Counted from the first letter of the stretch, positions 53,942 to 63,195 are shown. The stretch: DNA of 64,000 bases from Pseudomonadaceae bacterium SI-3 (GCA_004010935.1 CP026511.1:930001-994000); one strand, 5' to 3'. Notes: a model not told the origin generated them from the sequence alone. Translations and numbers: made by a program.

Positions 53942-55298
53942 AACCACACTGCCGCCTGTAGAGCAGGATCTGCCACGTGCCGAGCCTGTCAGTTTGTTCC
54001 AGGCTTTTCTGTTCTGGCTCAAGCTCGGTTTCATCAGTTTCGGCGGCCCAGCCGGACAGATCTCGATCATGCACCAGGAGCTGGTGGAGCGTCGGCGCTG
54101 GATCTCTGAGCGGCGTTTTCTGCATGCGCTGAACTACTGCATGCTGCTGCCCGGCCCGGAGGCCCAGCAACTGGCCACCTATATCGGCTGGCTGATGCAC
54201 CGCACCTGGGGTGGTGTGATTGCCGGGGTGCTGTTTGTGCTGCCCTCGCTGTTTATCCTGATCGCGCTGTCGTGGGTCTATATCGCTTTCGGTGATGTGC
54301 CGGTGGTGGCCGGACTGTTCTATGGGATCAAGCCCGCCGTGACCGCCATCGTGGTGCAGGCCGCTCATCGCATCGGCTCCCGTGCCCTGAAGAACAACTG
54401 GCTGTGGGCGATAGCTGCCGCCTCGTTTGTGGCGATATTCGCCCTCAACCTGCCGTTCCCGCTGATCGTGCTGGTGGCCGCAGTGATCGGTTATTTCGGT
54501 GGGCGTTTCGTCCCAGAGAAGTTCAGCATCGGCGGTGGTCATGGCGCGGCCAAGCAGTCTTACGGCCCAGCGCTGATTGATGATGAAACCCCGACACCGG
54601 AACATGCGCGCTTCCGCTGGCCACGACTGCTCTTGCTGGCAGCGATAGGTGCAACGCTGTGGGCGTTGCCCATGGGGCTGTTGACCGCTCTATTCGGCTG
54701 GGAAGGCACGCTGACGCAGATGGGCTGGTTCTTCACCAAGGCCGCACTGCTGACCTTCGGCGGTGCCTATGCGGTACTACCCTATGTCTACCAGGGTGCA
54801 GTCGGCCACTACGGCTGGCTGACCCCGACACAGATGATCGACGGTCTGGCTCTGGGTGAAACTACGCCAGGGCCACTGATCATGGTGGTGGCCTTCGTCG
54901 GTTTTGTCGGTGGCTACGTGCAGCAGGTATTCGGTGTCGATCAGGCCTTCTTGGCCGGTGTCGTGGCCGCCAGCCTGGTCACCTGGTTCACCTTCCTGCC
55001 GTCCTTCCTGTTCATTCTTGCGGGCGGCCCGCTGGTGGAATCGACCCACAACGAACTGAAGTTCACCGCGCCGCTGACGGCCATCACCGCCGCCGTGGTC
55101 GGGGTAATCCTCAATCTGGCGCTGTTCTTTGGTTATCACGTGCTCTGGCCGCAAGGCTTCGAGGGGGCTTTCGACTGGCCTTCGGCGCTAATTGCCCTGG
55201 CGGCAGCGGTAGCCTTGTTTCACTTTAAACGCGGTGTCATCCAAGTGCTGATGGCCTGTGCTTTGGCCGGACTGGTGGTACACCTGCTGCAAAACTGA
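53934..55298 (+). CDS. chrA: Chromate efflux transporter ChrA
   Basis: A 454-residue two-domain CHR transporter: FLFWLKLGFISFGGPAGQIS and the second-half counterpart FFTKAALLTFGGAYAVLPYV, each with about five or six membrane helices, and GLALGETTPGPLIMVVAFVG. It exports chromate from the cytoplasm in exchange with the membrane gradient. It follows chrB and precedes a rhodanese gene. Confidence 0.95.
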   Translation: MNETTLPPVEQDLPRAEPVSLFQAFLFWLKLGFISFGGPAGQISIMHQELVERRRWISERRFLHALNYCMLLPGPEAQQLATYIGWLMHRTWGGVIAGVLFVLPSLFILIALSWVYIAFGDVPVVAGLFYGIKPAVTAIVVQAAHRIGSRALKNNWLWAIAAASFVAIFALNLPFPLIVLVAAVIGYFGGRFVPEKFSIGGGHGAAKQSYGPALIDDETPTPEHARFRWPRLLLLAAIGATLWALPMGLLTALFGWEGTLTQMGWFFTKAALLTFGGAYAVLPYVYQGAVGHYGWLTPTQMIDGLALGETTPGPLIMVVAFVGFVGGYVQQVFGVDQAFLAGVVAASLVTWFTFLPSFLFILAGGPLVESTHNELKFTAPLTAITAAVVGVILNLALFFGYHVLWPQGFEGAFDWPSALIALAAAVALFHFKRGVIQVLMACALAGLVVHLLQN

Positions 55299-55308
55299 GA
55301 GGTAGAAG

Positions 55309-55635
55309 ATGAGCAGAATCTCGATATGCGAACTGGCGGAATGGCAGGCAGCAGATCGGGCGTTCACTTTGCTGGATGTGCGCCGTACGAGCGTGCGGCT
55401 TGCCGATGCCGAAGAAATTCCCGACGCACACTGGCGTGATCCCGAGGCTGTCTTCACCTGGAAAGATCAGGTTTCACGGGACAGGCCAGTGATTGTCTAT
55501 TGCGCCAAGGGGCGTGAAATCAGCCAGGGCATCGCCGCCACATTGGAGGCCATGGGCCTGGATGCTCGCTTCTTGATCGATGGCTTTGCTGGCTGGTACG
55601 GCGCTGGCCGGCCCACCCGTAGCATATCGAGGTAG
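55309..55635 (+). CDS. chrE: Rhodanese-domain protein of the chr operon
   Basis: A 108-residue single rhodanese domain: FTLLDVRRTSVRLADAEEI and the active loop VIVYCAKGREISQG with catalytic Cys. Eleven bases after chrA. ChrE-type rhodaneses in chromate operons may handle chromium-glutathione or sulfur adducts. The name rests on context. Confidence 0.82.
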   Translation: MSRISICELAEWQAADRAFTLLDVRRTSVRLADAEEIPDAHWRDPEAVFTWKDQVSRDRPVIVYCAKGREISQGIAATLEAMGLDARFLIDGFAGWYGAGRPTRSISR

Positions 55636-55671
55636 TGGATCTCCGCCGATATGACGCGATAGTCGCTGGCA

Positions 55672-56397
55672 CTAGCCGAGCGAGCGGATCATGTGTAGTA
55701 CGGCCAGATGCCCGGGGTAGAACCAATAACCCCAGCGCTTGACCGGCCAGACCCTGAACTGGCGCAGTCGGCGCAGCAGCCACAACCCAAGCAAGGGTGC
55801 GACAAACGCAGTGATCACGATCAGCAAGGTATAGGGCTGCAATTCCCACTCGGCGAGCCAGCGGTTGCGACTATTGGCCAGTACGCACAGTGCGGCAGGC
55901 AATAGCCACACAAGCCCTGGGCGCTGAATGGCCAGCAGCAACGCTGCCGGCAGCAGTGCGCCGAAAACGCCGTACATCAGGCGCTCTTGCATCAGCACCG
56001 CGACAGTCACGCCGGCCAGAGCCAGGATCAAACCGTCGCGACCACGGTGATGTGCTCCCCAGGTGATAAGCAGGCCCAACAGCAGCGAAGGCATAACGTT
56101 GAGCGTGCTGCTGTCGTTAGAAAGCAGGCGATAGGGCAACTCCGAGATCACTGCAAACGCAGTCATCCAGCACATGTAGCGAACGTTGTTATCGGAATAC
56201 AGCTCACCTGTTTGCGAGCGCGCGACATTGGCGGCGATCCCCAGGCAGAACATTGGAAAGGCTAAGCGCCCAACGATGAACAACCATCCGTTGTCAGGCC
56301 AGATGTAGCGCAGGTGATCCAGCAGCATGGTCAGCATCGCCAGCCACTTGATCAGATCCAGGTTGGTGTCGCGCTTCTGCAGGCTCACCCAAACCAC
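55672..56397 (-). CDS. TraX-family membrane protein
   Basis: A 241-residue multi-pass protein: LDLIKWLAMLTMLLDHLRYI, VGRLAFPMFCLGIAANVARS and a C-terminal KRWGYWFYPGHLAVLHMIR, the TraX pattern. TraX acetylates F-pilin, but chromosomal relatives have unknown substrates. It is convergent with the chr operon and overlaps the YqaA gene upstream by 13 bases. Confidence 0.88.
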   Translation of the reverse strand: MVWVSLQKRDTNLDLIKWLAMLTMLLDHLRYIWPDNGWLFIVGRLAFPMFCLGIAANVARSQTGELYSDNNVRYMCWMTAFAVISELPYRLLSNDSSTLNVMPSLLLGLLITWGAHHRGRDGLILALAGVTVAVLMQERLMYGVFGALLPAALLLAIQRPGLVWLLPAALCVLANSRNRWLAEWELQPYTLLIVITAFVAPLLGLWLLRRLRQFRVWPVKRWGYWFYPGHLAVLHMIRSLG

Positions 56398-56825
56398 CCA
56401 AGCGTCATGGCAGCTAGTGCCAGATAGCGAGTGGTCTTAGCCAGCATCACGATCAACAGAAAGCTCCAGAAGGGTTCTCGCATGACACCCGCGACGACTG
56501 TGAGTGGATCACCAATGATCGGCACCCAACTGAGCAGCAGTGACCAGCGACCGAAGCGGTGATAAGCCTGCTGAGCCTTTTCCAGTTTGCCCTCGCTGAC
56601 GGGAAACCAGCGCTTGTGTCTGTAGCGCTCGATAGAGCGACCCAGCAGCCAGTTCAGTACCGAGCCCAGTACATTACCCGTGGTGGCGACCGCCAGCAGC
56701 GCCCAGACCGCATAGCGGTCAGTCAGCAGCAACCCGACCAGCACCGCCTCCGACTGCATGGGTAGCAACGTGGCAGCACCGAAGGCAGCGAGGAACAGGC
56801 CGAAATAACCGGATAACTCCCACAT
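56385..56825 (-). CDS. YqaA-family (DedA-like) membrane protein
   Basis: A 146-residue protein: FLAAFGAATLLPMQSEAVLV, GNVLGSVLNWLLGRS and WVPIIGDPLTVVAGVMREPF, as in YqaA. DedA-like proteins affect membrane lipid flipping and envelope stress. It is three bases downstream of rcnA on the same strand. Confidence 0.88.
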   Translation of the reverse strand: MWELSGYFGLFLAAFGAATLLPMQSEAVLVGLLLTDRYAVWALLAVATTGNVLGSVLNWLLGRSIERYRHKRWFPVSEGKLEKAQQAYHRFGRWSLLLSWVPIIGDPLTVVAGVMREPFWSFLLIVMLAKTTRYLALAAMTLGWFG

Positions 56826-56828
56826 CGG

Positions 56829-57962
56829 CTAGGCGTTCAGGCCGATCCAGCCGTGGAAGCCGACGTAAACCCCCACACCAATGATCAGTAGGCTGGACAG
56901 GTAAGGAGCGCGACGGGCCACAGCACCCAGCCAGGGCCAACGATTGGATGCCTGGCGTGCGCCGATAGCAGCGGCTGCACCAACGGTAACCAGAGTTATA
57001 GCCAGACCGATGCTGAAACACAGCACCAGGACGGCACCCAGGGTGACTTCTTTCACTTGCAGGCAGAGCAGCAGCACGGTGATCGCTGCCGGGCAGGGAA
57101 TCAGTCCGCCAGTCAGACCGAACAGGATGATCTGGCCGGTGGTGACATTGCGATTGCTGAAGCGTTTACGGATGTCGTTGGCATGCGCTCGCTCATGGGC
57201 ATCCTGGTAGCCCTCCAGCGACAGCTCTAGCCCCTCCAGCTCGGAATGATCATGCTCATGACGGTGGCTTTGCTCGCGGAACTCCAGGTCATAGTCGTGG
57301 GAGTGATCAGCATGGCCGAGGCTCAGGCGCGCAGTGAACTCATGGGGCTCGGGAATATCGTCCAGTGACTCTAGGTAGTCACACCGGTCGACGAAGCGAA
57401 ACTGCTGGGCCAGGCCATCGGGGCGAGTCGTCAGCAAGCTTACTTCAGCAGCCGGCCAGGCATGACCACTCAAGGTCTTCAGCCGCCAGCGCGGAGGGGC
57501 GCCTTCTTCGAAGATCGACAGCTCGATACGCCCGTGCCCTGTGTCGATACGCTGCGTTTCATCGTGGTGGTGATGGTCGTGTTGATGCTCATCACCTTCC
57601 TCGAAGCGCCACATCTGCTCGCCACGCCAGGTGCGCCAGAGCATCCACAGGGCGATGGTGATAATGATTACGGCGGACGCTAGCTGGAAATAAGGCTCGG
57701 TAGTTTCGGCATCCAAATTCTGCCCCAGGTACATGCCGCCCATGGCCACCAGCCAGACTACGGCGGTGTGCGAAAGCGTTGCGGCAAGGCCTAGCAGAAT
57801 GGCCTGCTTCACCGTGCCACGAATGGCCACGATAAACGCCGCCATCATGGTCTTCGAGTGCCCAGGCTCCAAGCCGTGCAAAGCACCCAGCAGAATGGCG
57901 CTGGGGAAGTACAGCCAGGCCTGCGAGCCCCCCTGTTGCAGCAATTCGGCGAAACTCGACAT
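56829..57962 (-). CDS. rcnA: Nickel/cobalt efflux protein RcnA
   Basis: A 377-residue NicO-family exporter: LLGALHGLEPGHSKTMMAAF and GLTGGLIPCPAAITVLLLCL, with about six membrane helices. Two His-rich cytoplasmic loops (EHQHDHHHHDET near 130 and HADHSHDYDLE/HRHEHDHSE near 215-240) collect metal. It follows the rcnR-type gene by nine bases and is probably derepressed by Ni or Co. Confidence 0.92.
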   Translation of the reverse strand: MSSFAELLQQGGSQAWLYFPSAILLGALHGLEPGHSKTMMAAFIVAIRGTVKQAILLGLAATLSHTAVVWLVAMGGMYLGQNLDAETTEPYFQLASAVIIITIALWMLWRTWRGEQMWRFEEGDEHQHDHHHHDETQRIDTGHGRIELSIFEEGAPPRWRLKTLSGHAWPAAEVSLLTTRPDGLAQQFRFVDRCDYLESLDDIPEPHEFTARLSLGHADHSHDYDLEFREQSHRHEHDHSELEGLELSLEGYQDAHERAHANDIRKRFSNRNVTTGQIILFGLTGGLIPCPAAITVLLLCLQVKEVTLGAVLVLCFSIGLAITLVTVGAAAAIGARQASNRWPWLGAVARRAPYLSSLLIIGVGVYVGFHGWIGLNA

Positions 57963-57971
57963 GGGAGGGGC

Positions 57972-58259
57972 CTAGAGGTACTTGGTGATTTGCTTGAAGT
58001 CTTCGAGTGAAGCGCGCTCGCCTACCGCAAGTGCTTCGACTGTATGTTCCAGACAGTGGTCGATATGGTCTTGGATAAGCACACGCTTGGCCTGGCAGAC
58101 GGCTTTTTCCACGGCATGTAGCTGCTGAGCAATGTCGACGCAGGCCCGGCTGTCTTCAATCATGGTGACGATGCTGCGCAGGTGGCCCTCCGCACGCTTC
58201 AACCTTTTGATGATGTCGCCATGACTTTGGTGCTGGTGGCCGTGTTCGTGATCGCTCAT
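57972..58259 (-). CDS. rcnR: RcnR/CsoR-family metal-sensing repressor
   Basis: A 95-residue four-helix repressor: MSDHEHGHQHQSHGD (His-rich start), IIKRLKRAEGHLRSIVTMIE, CVDIAQQLHAVEKAV with Cys and His ligands and DHIDHCLEH. The start at 58259 is chosen because the conserved N-terminus begins there; upstream codons lie over the operator. A G-tract palindrome 40 bases upstream is the expected operator. Confidence 0.9.
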   Translation of the reverse strand: MSDHEHGHQHQSHGDIIKRLKRAEGHLRSIVTMIEDSRACVDIAQQLHAVEKAVCQAKRVLIQDHIDHCLEHTVEALAVGERASLEDFKQITKYL

Positions 58260-58298
58260 GCCTTGAGTCTCGTGCGTCGATGAATTACGCTCCCATGC

Positions 58299-58317
58299 TA
58301 TCCCCCTGGGGGGGATA
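58299..58317. promoter_or_regulatory. RcnR-type operator in divergent promoter
   Basis: TATCCCCCTGGGGGGGATA: G/C tracts flanked by TA-rich ends, the style of CsoR/RcnR sites. Positioned between rcnR and the 58378 gene, so it may control both directions. Confidence 0.72.
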
Positions 58318-58377
58318 TGGTCAAACCGGCTACCTCTCCATAAAAGCCACTCGCTTAGGCATCGAAAGAACCACAAC

Positions 58378-58737
58378 ATGCTCAGCAATCCCATTAGCAC
58401 CAAGGTGATTTTTGCCCTTGCTCTCGCCATATTGCTGGCTTGGGCCGGGCATACCTCTGCGCTGTTTATGGGATCGAGCCAGCCTTCCTTGAGTGGAAAT
58501 GACAGTGCTCATTCGCATGCGCATGGTGATGAGACGCAGGCCTGTGCTGCGTACGGGGATCACTGCCACTCGCCGCTGACAGCCGACCACTTGCATGAAA
58601 CACCGCATCTGACCGCGCTGCTGAGAATAAGCACGCTGCCAGAACGTGCGCAGCCGATACTCGCCCCTCGCTACTCCATTCCTCCAAGCCCGATCTTCCT
58701 GATCGAGCGGCCACCGCGCGCCACATTCGTGCTCTGA
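58378..58737 (+). CDS. Small secreted His-rich protein, metal block
   Basis: A 119-residue protein with a hydrophobic N-terminus (signal or anchor, about 8-30), then NDSAHSHAHGDETQAC and CHSPLTADHLHE. Cys and His clusters suggest metal binding in the envelope. No family was recognised; divergence from rcnR and the HupE gene 47 bases after it point to Ni/Co homeostasis. Confidence 0.65.
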   Translation: MLSNPISTKVIFALALAILLAWAGHTSALFMGSSQPSLSGNDSAHSHAHGDETQACAAYGDHCHSPLTADHLHETPHLTALLRISTLPERAQPILAPRYSIPPSPIFLIERPPRATFVL

Positions 58738-58784
58738 CACAGGCCGCTGTGCGGCCCAAGCCCCCTTTAATTTAGGACTCAACC

Positions 58785-59522
58785 ATGCATTCGCTATCTA
58801 TGGGCGCAATGGACTCATCTGTCGTGCGTCCGAATCGCTCGTTACTACTGTTGCTGCTTTTCACGGCATTGCTGTTTCTAGGCATGCCTGAGGCGCTGGC
58901 CCACGCCGTTGCCGAGGGCGACAAGGGCTTTATTCAGGAAAGCTCCGGGGTGATGGTGCTGCCGTTTATCTACATGGGCGCTAAGCACATGATCACCGGC
59001 TACGACCACCTGCTGTTCCTCTTCGGAGTGATCTTCTTCCTCTACCGCCTGAAGGATGTTGGGCTCTACGTCACCCTGTTCGCCGTGGGCCACACAGTTA
59101 CGCTGTTGTTCGGTGTGCTGGCAGAAATCAGCATCAGCTCCTATGTGATCGACGCCATCATCGGTTTCTCGGTGGTGTACAAGGCGCTGGATAACCTGGG
59201 CGCATTCCAGCGCTGGTTCGGCCATCAGCCGAACACCAAAGCGGCCACGCTGATTTTCGGCCTGCTGCATGGCTTTGGTCTGGCGACCAAGATTCAGGAA
59301 TACGAGATCTCGGCAGATGGCCTGATCACCAACCTGATCGCCTTCAACGTCGGCGTCGAAATCGGCCAGCTCCTGGCCCTGAGCGCCATCCTGATTGTCA
59401 TGGGCTACTGGCGACGCACCGCCAGCTTCTGGCGCCATGCATATACCGCAAACGTCGCCATGATGAGCGCCGGTTTCCTCTTGATGGGTTACCAGCTCAC
59501 CGGCCTGATCGTCTCTCAGTAA
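58785..59522 (+). CDS. HupE/UreJ-family membrane protein
   Basis: A 245-residue protein: HMITGYDHLLFLFGVIFFLY, GHTVTLLFGVLAEISIS, GLLHGFGLATKIQEYEI and VGVEIGQLLALSAIL, the HupE/UreJ pattern with His and Asp in membrane helices for Ni/Co. Usually an importer or a diffusion facilitator. Another start lies at 58800. It is next to an efflux pump, so import and export genes are regulated together. Confidence 0.87.
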   Translation: MHSLSMGAMDSSVVRPNRSLLLLLLFTALLFLGMPEALAHAVAEGDKGFIQESSGVMVLPFIYMGAKHMITGYDHLLFLFGVIFFLYRLKDVGLYVTLFAVGHTVTLLFGVLAEISISSYVIDAIIGFSVVYKALDNLGAFQRWFGHQPNTKAATLIFGLLHGFGLATKIQEYEISADGLITNLIAFNVGVEIGQLLALSAILIVMGYWRRTASFWRHAYTANVAMMSAGFLLMGYQLTGLIVSQ

Positions 59523-59534
59523 GGAATTCTCAGC

Positions 59535-60197
59535 ATGTTCAATACCAAGCTTCCGACCCAAAGCGAATTGCCTACCAGCCGCCAACTGTTGCGCTCCACT
59601 GTGATCGCCGTGGGCGTTGCCGCAGCCTTACTGGTCACTGTAGTGATGCCTTCGGAGTACGCCATCGACCCAACGGGCGTTGGCCGCTTACTCGGCCTGA
59701 CCCAGATGGGCGAAATGAAGAAAACCCTGGCCGAAGAAGCGGCTGCGGATGCAGCGGTTCAACCCGCTGCGGCCCCCGTTGTGCAAGCCCCCGTGCCTGT
59801 TCGGCCGGTAGTTCAAGAGCAAGTCGCGGCAGTGCCTGTGGCTGAACCAGCCGCAGAGCCACAGCCAGCCCTGAAGTCTGACGAGATAACCGTCACCCTG
59901 AAGCCAGGTGAGGCCAGTGAAATCAAGCTGGAGATGCTGAACAAGGCCACGGTCAGCTACGAGTGGGCAACCAATGGCGTACCGGTCAACCACGACACTC
60001 ATGGCGAGCCTTACAACGGCCCCAAGGGCTACTACCACAGCTACAGCAAAGCCAAGCAGATCAAGGGTGACAAAGGCGAGTTCACCGCCATTTTCGACGG
60101 CACACACGGTTGGTTCTGGCGCAACCGCAGCAACCAGGACGTGACCATCACGCTGAAGACCAAGGGCGAGTACCTGAGCGTCAAACGCGTTATCTGA
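59535..60197 (+). CDS. Membrane-anchored periplasmic protein
   Basis: A 220-residue protein with one membrane helix (about 20-45), an Ala/Pro/Val-rich linker (about 72-112) and a C-terminal beta-rich domain (SDEITVTLKPGEASEIKLEM to the end) containing GVPVNHDTHGEP and THGWFWRNRS. It follows HupE by 12 bases. A periplasmic metal- or partner-binding role is likely. Confidence 0.7.
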   Translation: MFNTKLPTQSELPTSRQLLRSTVIAVGVAAALLVTVVMPSEYAIDPTGVGRLLGLTQMGEMKKTLAEEAAADAAVQPAAAPVVQAPVPVRPVVQEQVAAVPVAEPAAEPQPALKSDEITVTLKPGEASEIKLEMLNKATVSYEWATNGVPVNHDTHGEPYNGPKGYYHSYSKAKQIKGDKGEFTAIFDGTHGWFWRNRSNQDVTITLKTKGEYLSVKRVI

Positions 60198-60264
60198 GGC
60201 ACATAGCCCCTGCGTCAGCCGGCACAGGGGCTTCTACTTTCATGATCGAAACAGAAAGGATTAC

Positions 60265-60396
60265 ATGATGAAAAGCACAACTACCCTGAGTCGCTCCCTG
60301 CTGTTGGTTTGTCTGCTTGGTCTGCTGTCGGCCTGTGGCGGCGGCGAGCCGGAAACCCAGTCCGAAGTCGAAAGCCACGGTCACGCTCACGACTAA
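60265..60396 (+). CDS. Tiny His-tailed lipoprotein
   Basis: A 43-residue frame starting ATGATG at 60265 with AAAGGA seven bases before. It has a signal with lipobox LLSAC, then CGGGEPETQSEVES and a HGHAHD tail. It is small enough to be missed by automated gene calls. The tail could bind Ni/Co and the position in the metal block supports that. Confidence 0.72.
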   Translation: MMKSTTTLSRSLLLVCLLGLLSACGGGEPETQSEVESHGHAHD

Positions 60397-60509
60397 GATC
60401 TGAAACGCTGTGTTGTCACGAGCGAGGAGCCTACTTGTTCGTGACAATCAGCAAATGCCTCTTCTTCTCGGCTACCGCTACATCATGCACTTTAGGTGTG
60501 ACTGCTTTT

Positions 60510-62124
60510 GGCCGATTCTGTTGAAAAAGTAGGTTTAGCGGCAGCAAGGCGGTCGGATGTACCTGCTGTCGAAGTGGCTGCAAGCCACTTCAAGTTACCT
60601 TTCGGCGTTTCACTGAGCGTCCTTGCTCAGGTTTGAGGGTTAATTCGAGGGTTTCTGCTCGCCACAGGCGTACCTATCCCGTGAGCGGTGGCCCTTGAGG
60701 CAAAAGCTTGGCCATGCGGCGCAGGTTCTGCACCATCGCAGCCATGGTGAATTCGTCAGTGGCGCCTGTCAGGCCACGCAGTCGTAAACGGTCGAGTTTC
60801 ATGATCCGTTTAAGATGGGCGAAAAGCATCTCCACCTTCTTCCGTTCGCAACGTGAGACGAGGTATTCCGGTGTCTTGGCGATGCGTCGAGCCACATCGC
60901 GGGCAGCCTCATGGATGCTGCGAACGATCTTCCGATTCGGTGTGTTGGGGCAGCATTTCGCTTTCAACGGACAGGTGACGCAGTCGGTTTGGCTGGAGCG
61001 GTAGATGATGGTGTTGGCCTTGGTTACCCGCGATCTTTTCTGGGTGAAGGCGCGCCATTCACTGCGTAGCGGTTTGCCGGTTGGGCAGCGATATTCATTG
61101 GCTTCCTGATTCCAGTGGAAGTCGTTACTGGAGAGACTGTCGTCCTTGCGCTCAGTCTTGTCCCACACCGGCACATGCGGCTCGATGTCCTTCTCTTCGA
61201 CCATCCAGGCCAGCATCGGGGCAGTGCCATAGGCGGTGTCGCCGATGAGGCGTTCCGGTGTGAGGTCGAACTGCGCTTCGACACGCTCGACCATCGTCCT
61301 GGTCGAGTCGACTTCGGTGGTACGGTGCGCCGGGGTCGCTTCCACATCCATGATCACACCGTGCTCAGTGTCGATCAGGTAATTTGTGGAGTAGGCAAAG
61401 AAGGCCGGGCCGCCTGGTGCTGCTGTCCAACGGGACTGAGGATCGGTGAGCGAAATCTTCTTGGGAAGAGCCTCAGCCAACGCATCTTCATCAAGTGCTT
61501 CGAGGTACTCGCGCACGGCGCGGCTGCTGAGCTTTGGATCGCTCCAATCGACTTCATCTCCCACCACCCCACGTTGCCGGCTGGCATCCGCCTTGATGAT
61601 GCTGGCGTCGACGGCGAAACCTTCGCCCTTGACTAGGCCGGCTGCCATGCAGCGCCGCAGCACTTCATTGAACAACCAGCGGAACAGATCGCTGTCACGG
61701 AAACGGCCATGGCGATTCTTCGAGAAGGTCGAGTGATTAGGTACTTCGTCTTCCAGACCCAGCCGGCAGAACCAGCGATAGGCCAGGTTCAGGTGCACCT
61801 CTTCGCACAATCGCCGCTCGGAACGAATGCCATAGCAGTAGCCGACGACCAGCATGCGCACCATCAATTCCGGGTCAATCGAGGGACGCCCGATGGGGCT
61901 ATAGAAATCCGCCAGATAGGCGCGCAGATCACTGAGATCCAGGCACTGGTCGATGCTGCGCAGGAGATGTTGGGCCGGGACGTGATCTTCGAGATTGAAC
62001 GAGTAGAACAGGCGCTGCTGTCCTCCCGGTAACTGTCCCATCATGCTGTTCGCCTCCACGCCCGCTGACAAAGCAATTTTGCCAACGGCATGGGGAGGTC
62101 GCTACTTTTTCAACAGAATCGGCC
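60510..62124 (-). mobile_element. IS1182-family insertion sequence, copy 2
   Basis: The same length (1615 bases) and ends as copy 1, in the same orientation. Left flank TGCTTTT and right flank GATTTCTGCC reconstitute the CTTTTGGCCGATTnCTGCC motif. Confidence 0.9.
60674..62044 (-). CDS. IS1182-family transposase, copy 2
   Basis: A 456-residue transposase as in copy 1, with scattered substitutions (for example GVVGDEVDWSDPKLS against GVAGDQVDWNDPKLS). Confidence 0.9.
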   Translation of the reverse strand: MMGQLPGGQQRLFYSFNLEDHVPAQHLLRSIDQCLDLSDLRAYLADFYSPIGRPSIDPELMVRMLVVGYCYGIRSERRLCEEVHLNLAYRWFCRLGLEDEVPNHSTFSKNRHGRFRDSDLFRWLFNEVLRRCMAAGLVKGEGFAVDASIIKADASRQRGVVGDEVDWSDPKLSSRAVREYLEALDEDALAEALPKKISLTDPQSRWTAAPGGPAFFAYSTNYLIDTEHGVIMDVEATPAHRTTEVDSTRTMVERVEAQFDLTPERLIGDTAYGTAPMLAWMVEEKDIEPHVPVWDKTERKDDSLSSNDFHWNQEANEYRCPTGKPLRSEWRAFTQKRSRVTKANTIIYRSSQTDCVTCPLKAKCCPNTPNRKIVRSIHEAARDVARRIAKTPEYLVSRCERKKVEMLFAHLKRIMKLDRLRLRGLTGATDEFTMAAMVQNLRRMAKLLPQGPPLTG

Positions 62125-62125
62125 G

Positions 62126-62153
62126 ATTTCTGCCTGTCGTAACTGGCAGAAAT
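62126..62153. repeat. Extragenic hairpin beside IS1182 copy 2
   Basis: ATTTCTGCC pairs with GGCAGAAAT over a 10-base loop, and GGCC blocks flank both arms. This is the right half of the motif into which the IS inserted. Confidence 0.7.
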
Positions 62154-62440
62154 TGGCCAGTTGCAGCTTGGCAGGGATACACGCCCGCTCGCTGTAATCT
62201 GCTTCTAACAAGTCGACCTTGTTCCGCTCAGGGTCAAGGCTGCCGTCGTCATCTATCGTGCATCCTTTGCATGTTATGTTTTTCTGCGATCCGTCGGTCA
62301 TCTGATGCGAAGCTGGGTCACAGCGTGAGCCAGTTCGCCCAGTTTTCGTATATTTCCGACGGTAGAACGGTCTGAAATCGAATCCCGGGTGCTCAGCGAT
62401 CGGTCACCATTTGGCTCTTACAAAGAAGAGAGCCTTCGTC

Positions 62441-62902
62441 ATGAGCAAAGAAGCACAAACGATAGTCACCCTGCTGGATCAGCAGTACGAGCAGCTGCTT
62501 ACGGACGCGAGATGCTTGGTAGCAAGCTATGTGGATACGTCCATGAAGCTGTACAAAAAGACCGGGGTCAAATCTGTTGTGGCCGGCGTATCAATCAAGC
62601 AGGTGAGCCCGAATGCGTATTCGATCTACTGGTGCAAACTGGTGCCGCTGCAAGGACAAAAAAACAAATTCGCGCCCCTGACTATTGCCAAGGGGAATGG
62701 CAAACATAAATACCCGGCTTCCTCGTTTGAGTTTGTTGAATACCCATACCGTCACCTCGTTCTGCAAGTTGAGGGGCGACTTGCAGAGATTCGCCGCGTT
62801 GCGAGCGAGAATCGTCAGCTACGTCGTACGTTGGTCGCTTATGAGAAGAAGCTGTCTAGATACCAAGCGCTTAATCATGGCGACCTCTATTCGGCAGGGT
62901 AG
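62441..62902 (+). CDS. Possible MobI-type conjugation protein
   Basis: A 153-residue soluble protein. GVKSVVAGVSIKQVSPNAYS and SIYWCKLVP form a beta-rich core; the C-terminal helix LQVEGRLAEIRRVASENRQL is coiled-coil-like. The layout recalls MobI proteins encoded near the transfer origin of SXT-type elements, but the match is from memory and weak. ATG at 62441 follows GAAGAGAG. It is bordered downstream by a terminator hairpin and repeated motifs. Confidence 0.45.
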   Translation: MSKEAQTIVTLLDQQYEQLLTDARCLVASYVDTSMKLYKKTGVKSVVAGVSIKQVSPNAYSIYWCKLVPLQGQKNKFAPLTIAKGNGKHKYPASSFEFVEYPYRHLVLQVEGRLAEIRRVASENRQLRRTLVAYEKKLSRYQALNHGDLYSAG

Positions 62903-62913
62903 CGGCTGAGTAC

Positions 62914-63195
62914 CTATAAGCAGTGCCTAACAGATTTGACCCGATTGTAAATCCCGAAAGCCCCGTGCAGCTTGGTCTGGCGGGGCTTTCTCGTATCAGC
63001 AGTGAACTACGGCGAGATACATTGCTGCGCTTGATCAGGGAAGGCGACGGGTTCGAGCTATAAGCAGTGTAGGGCGCTAAATCTACTCGCCGTCAGCCAG
63101 CAGGCCCATACAGGCAGGGGCGGAGGCCGTATTTGCTATTAGCAGTGACGCTTGCGACCAAGTCAGCCGGCCAGCTTTGACCTGTATTAGTAGTG
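62914..63195 (+). repeat. Five spaced copies of a TATnAGCAGTG motif
   Basis: CTATAAGCAGTG at 62914 and 63058, GTATCAGCAGTG at 62993, CTATTAGCAGTG at 63136 and GTATTAGTAGTG at 63184. Spacings are 79, 65, 78 and 48 bases. No gene lies between them. The regular recurrence in non-coding DNA suggests protein-binding sites or repeated promoters. Confidence 0.7.
62956..62990 (+). terminator. Terminator after the MobI-like gene
   Basis: GAAAGCCCCG (62956-62965) pairs perfectly with CGGGGCTTTC (62981-62990), 15-base loop, followed by TCGTAT. Confidence 0.75.

Noticed and set aside
62914..63195. A CRISPR array
   Set aside because: Repeats are only 12 bases, imperfect, irregularly spaced, with no cas genes.
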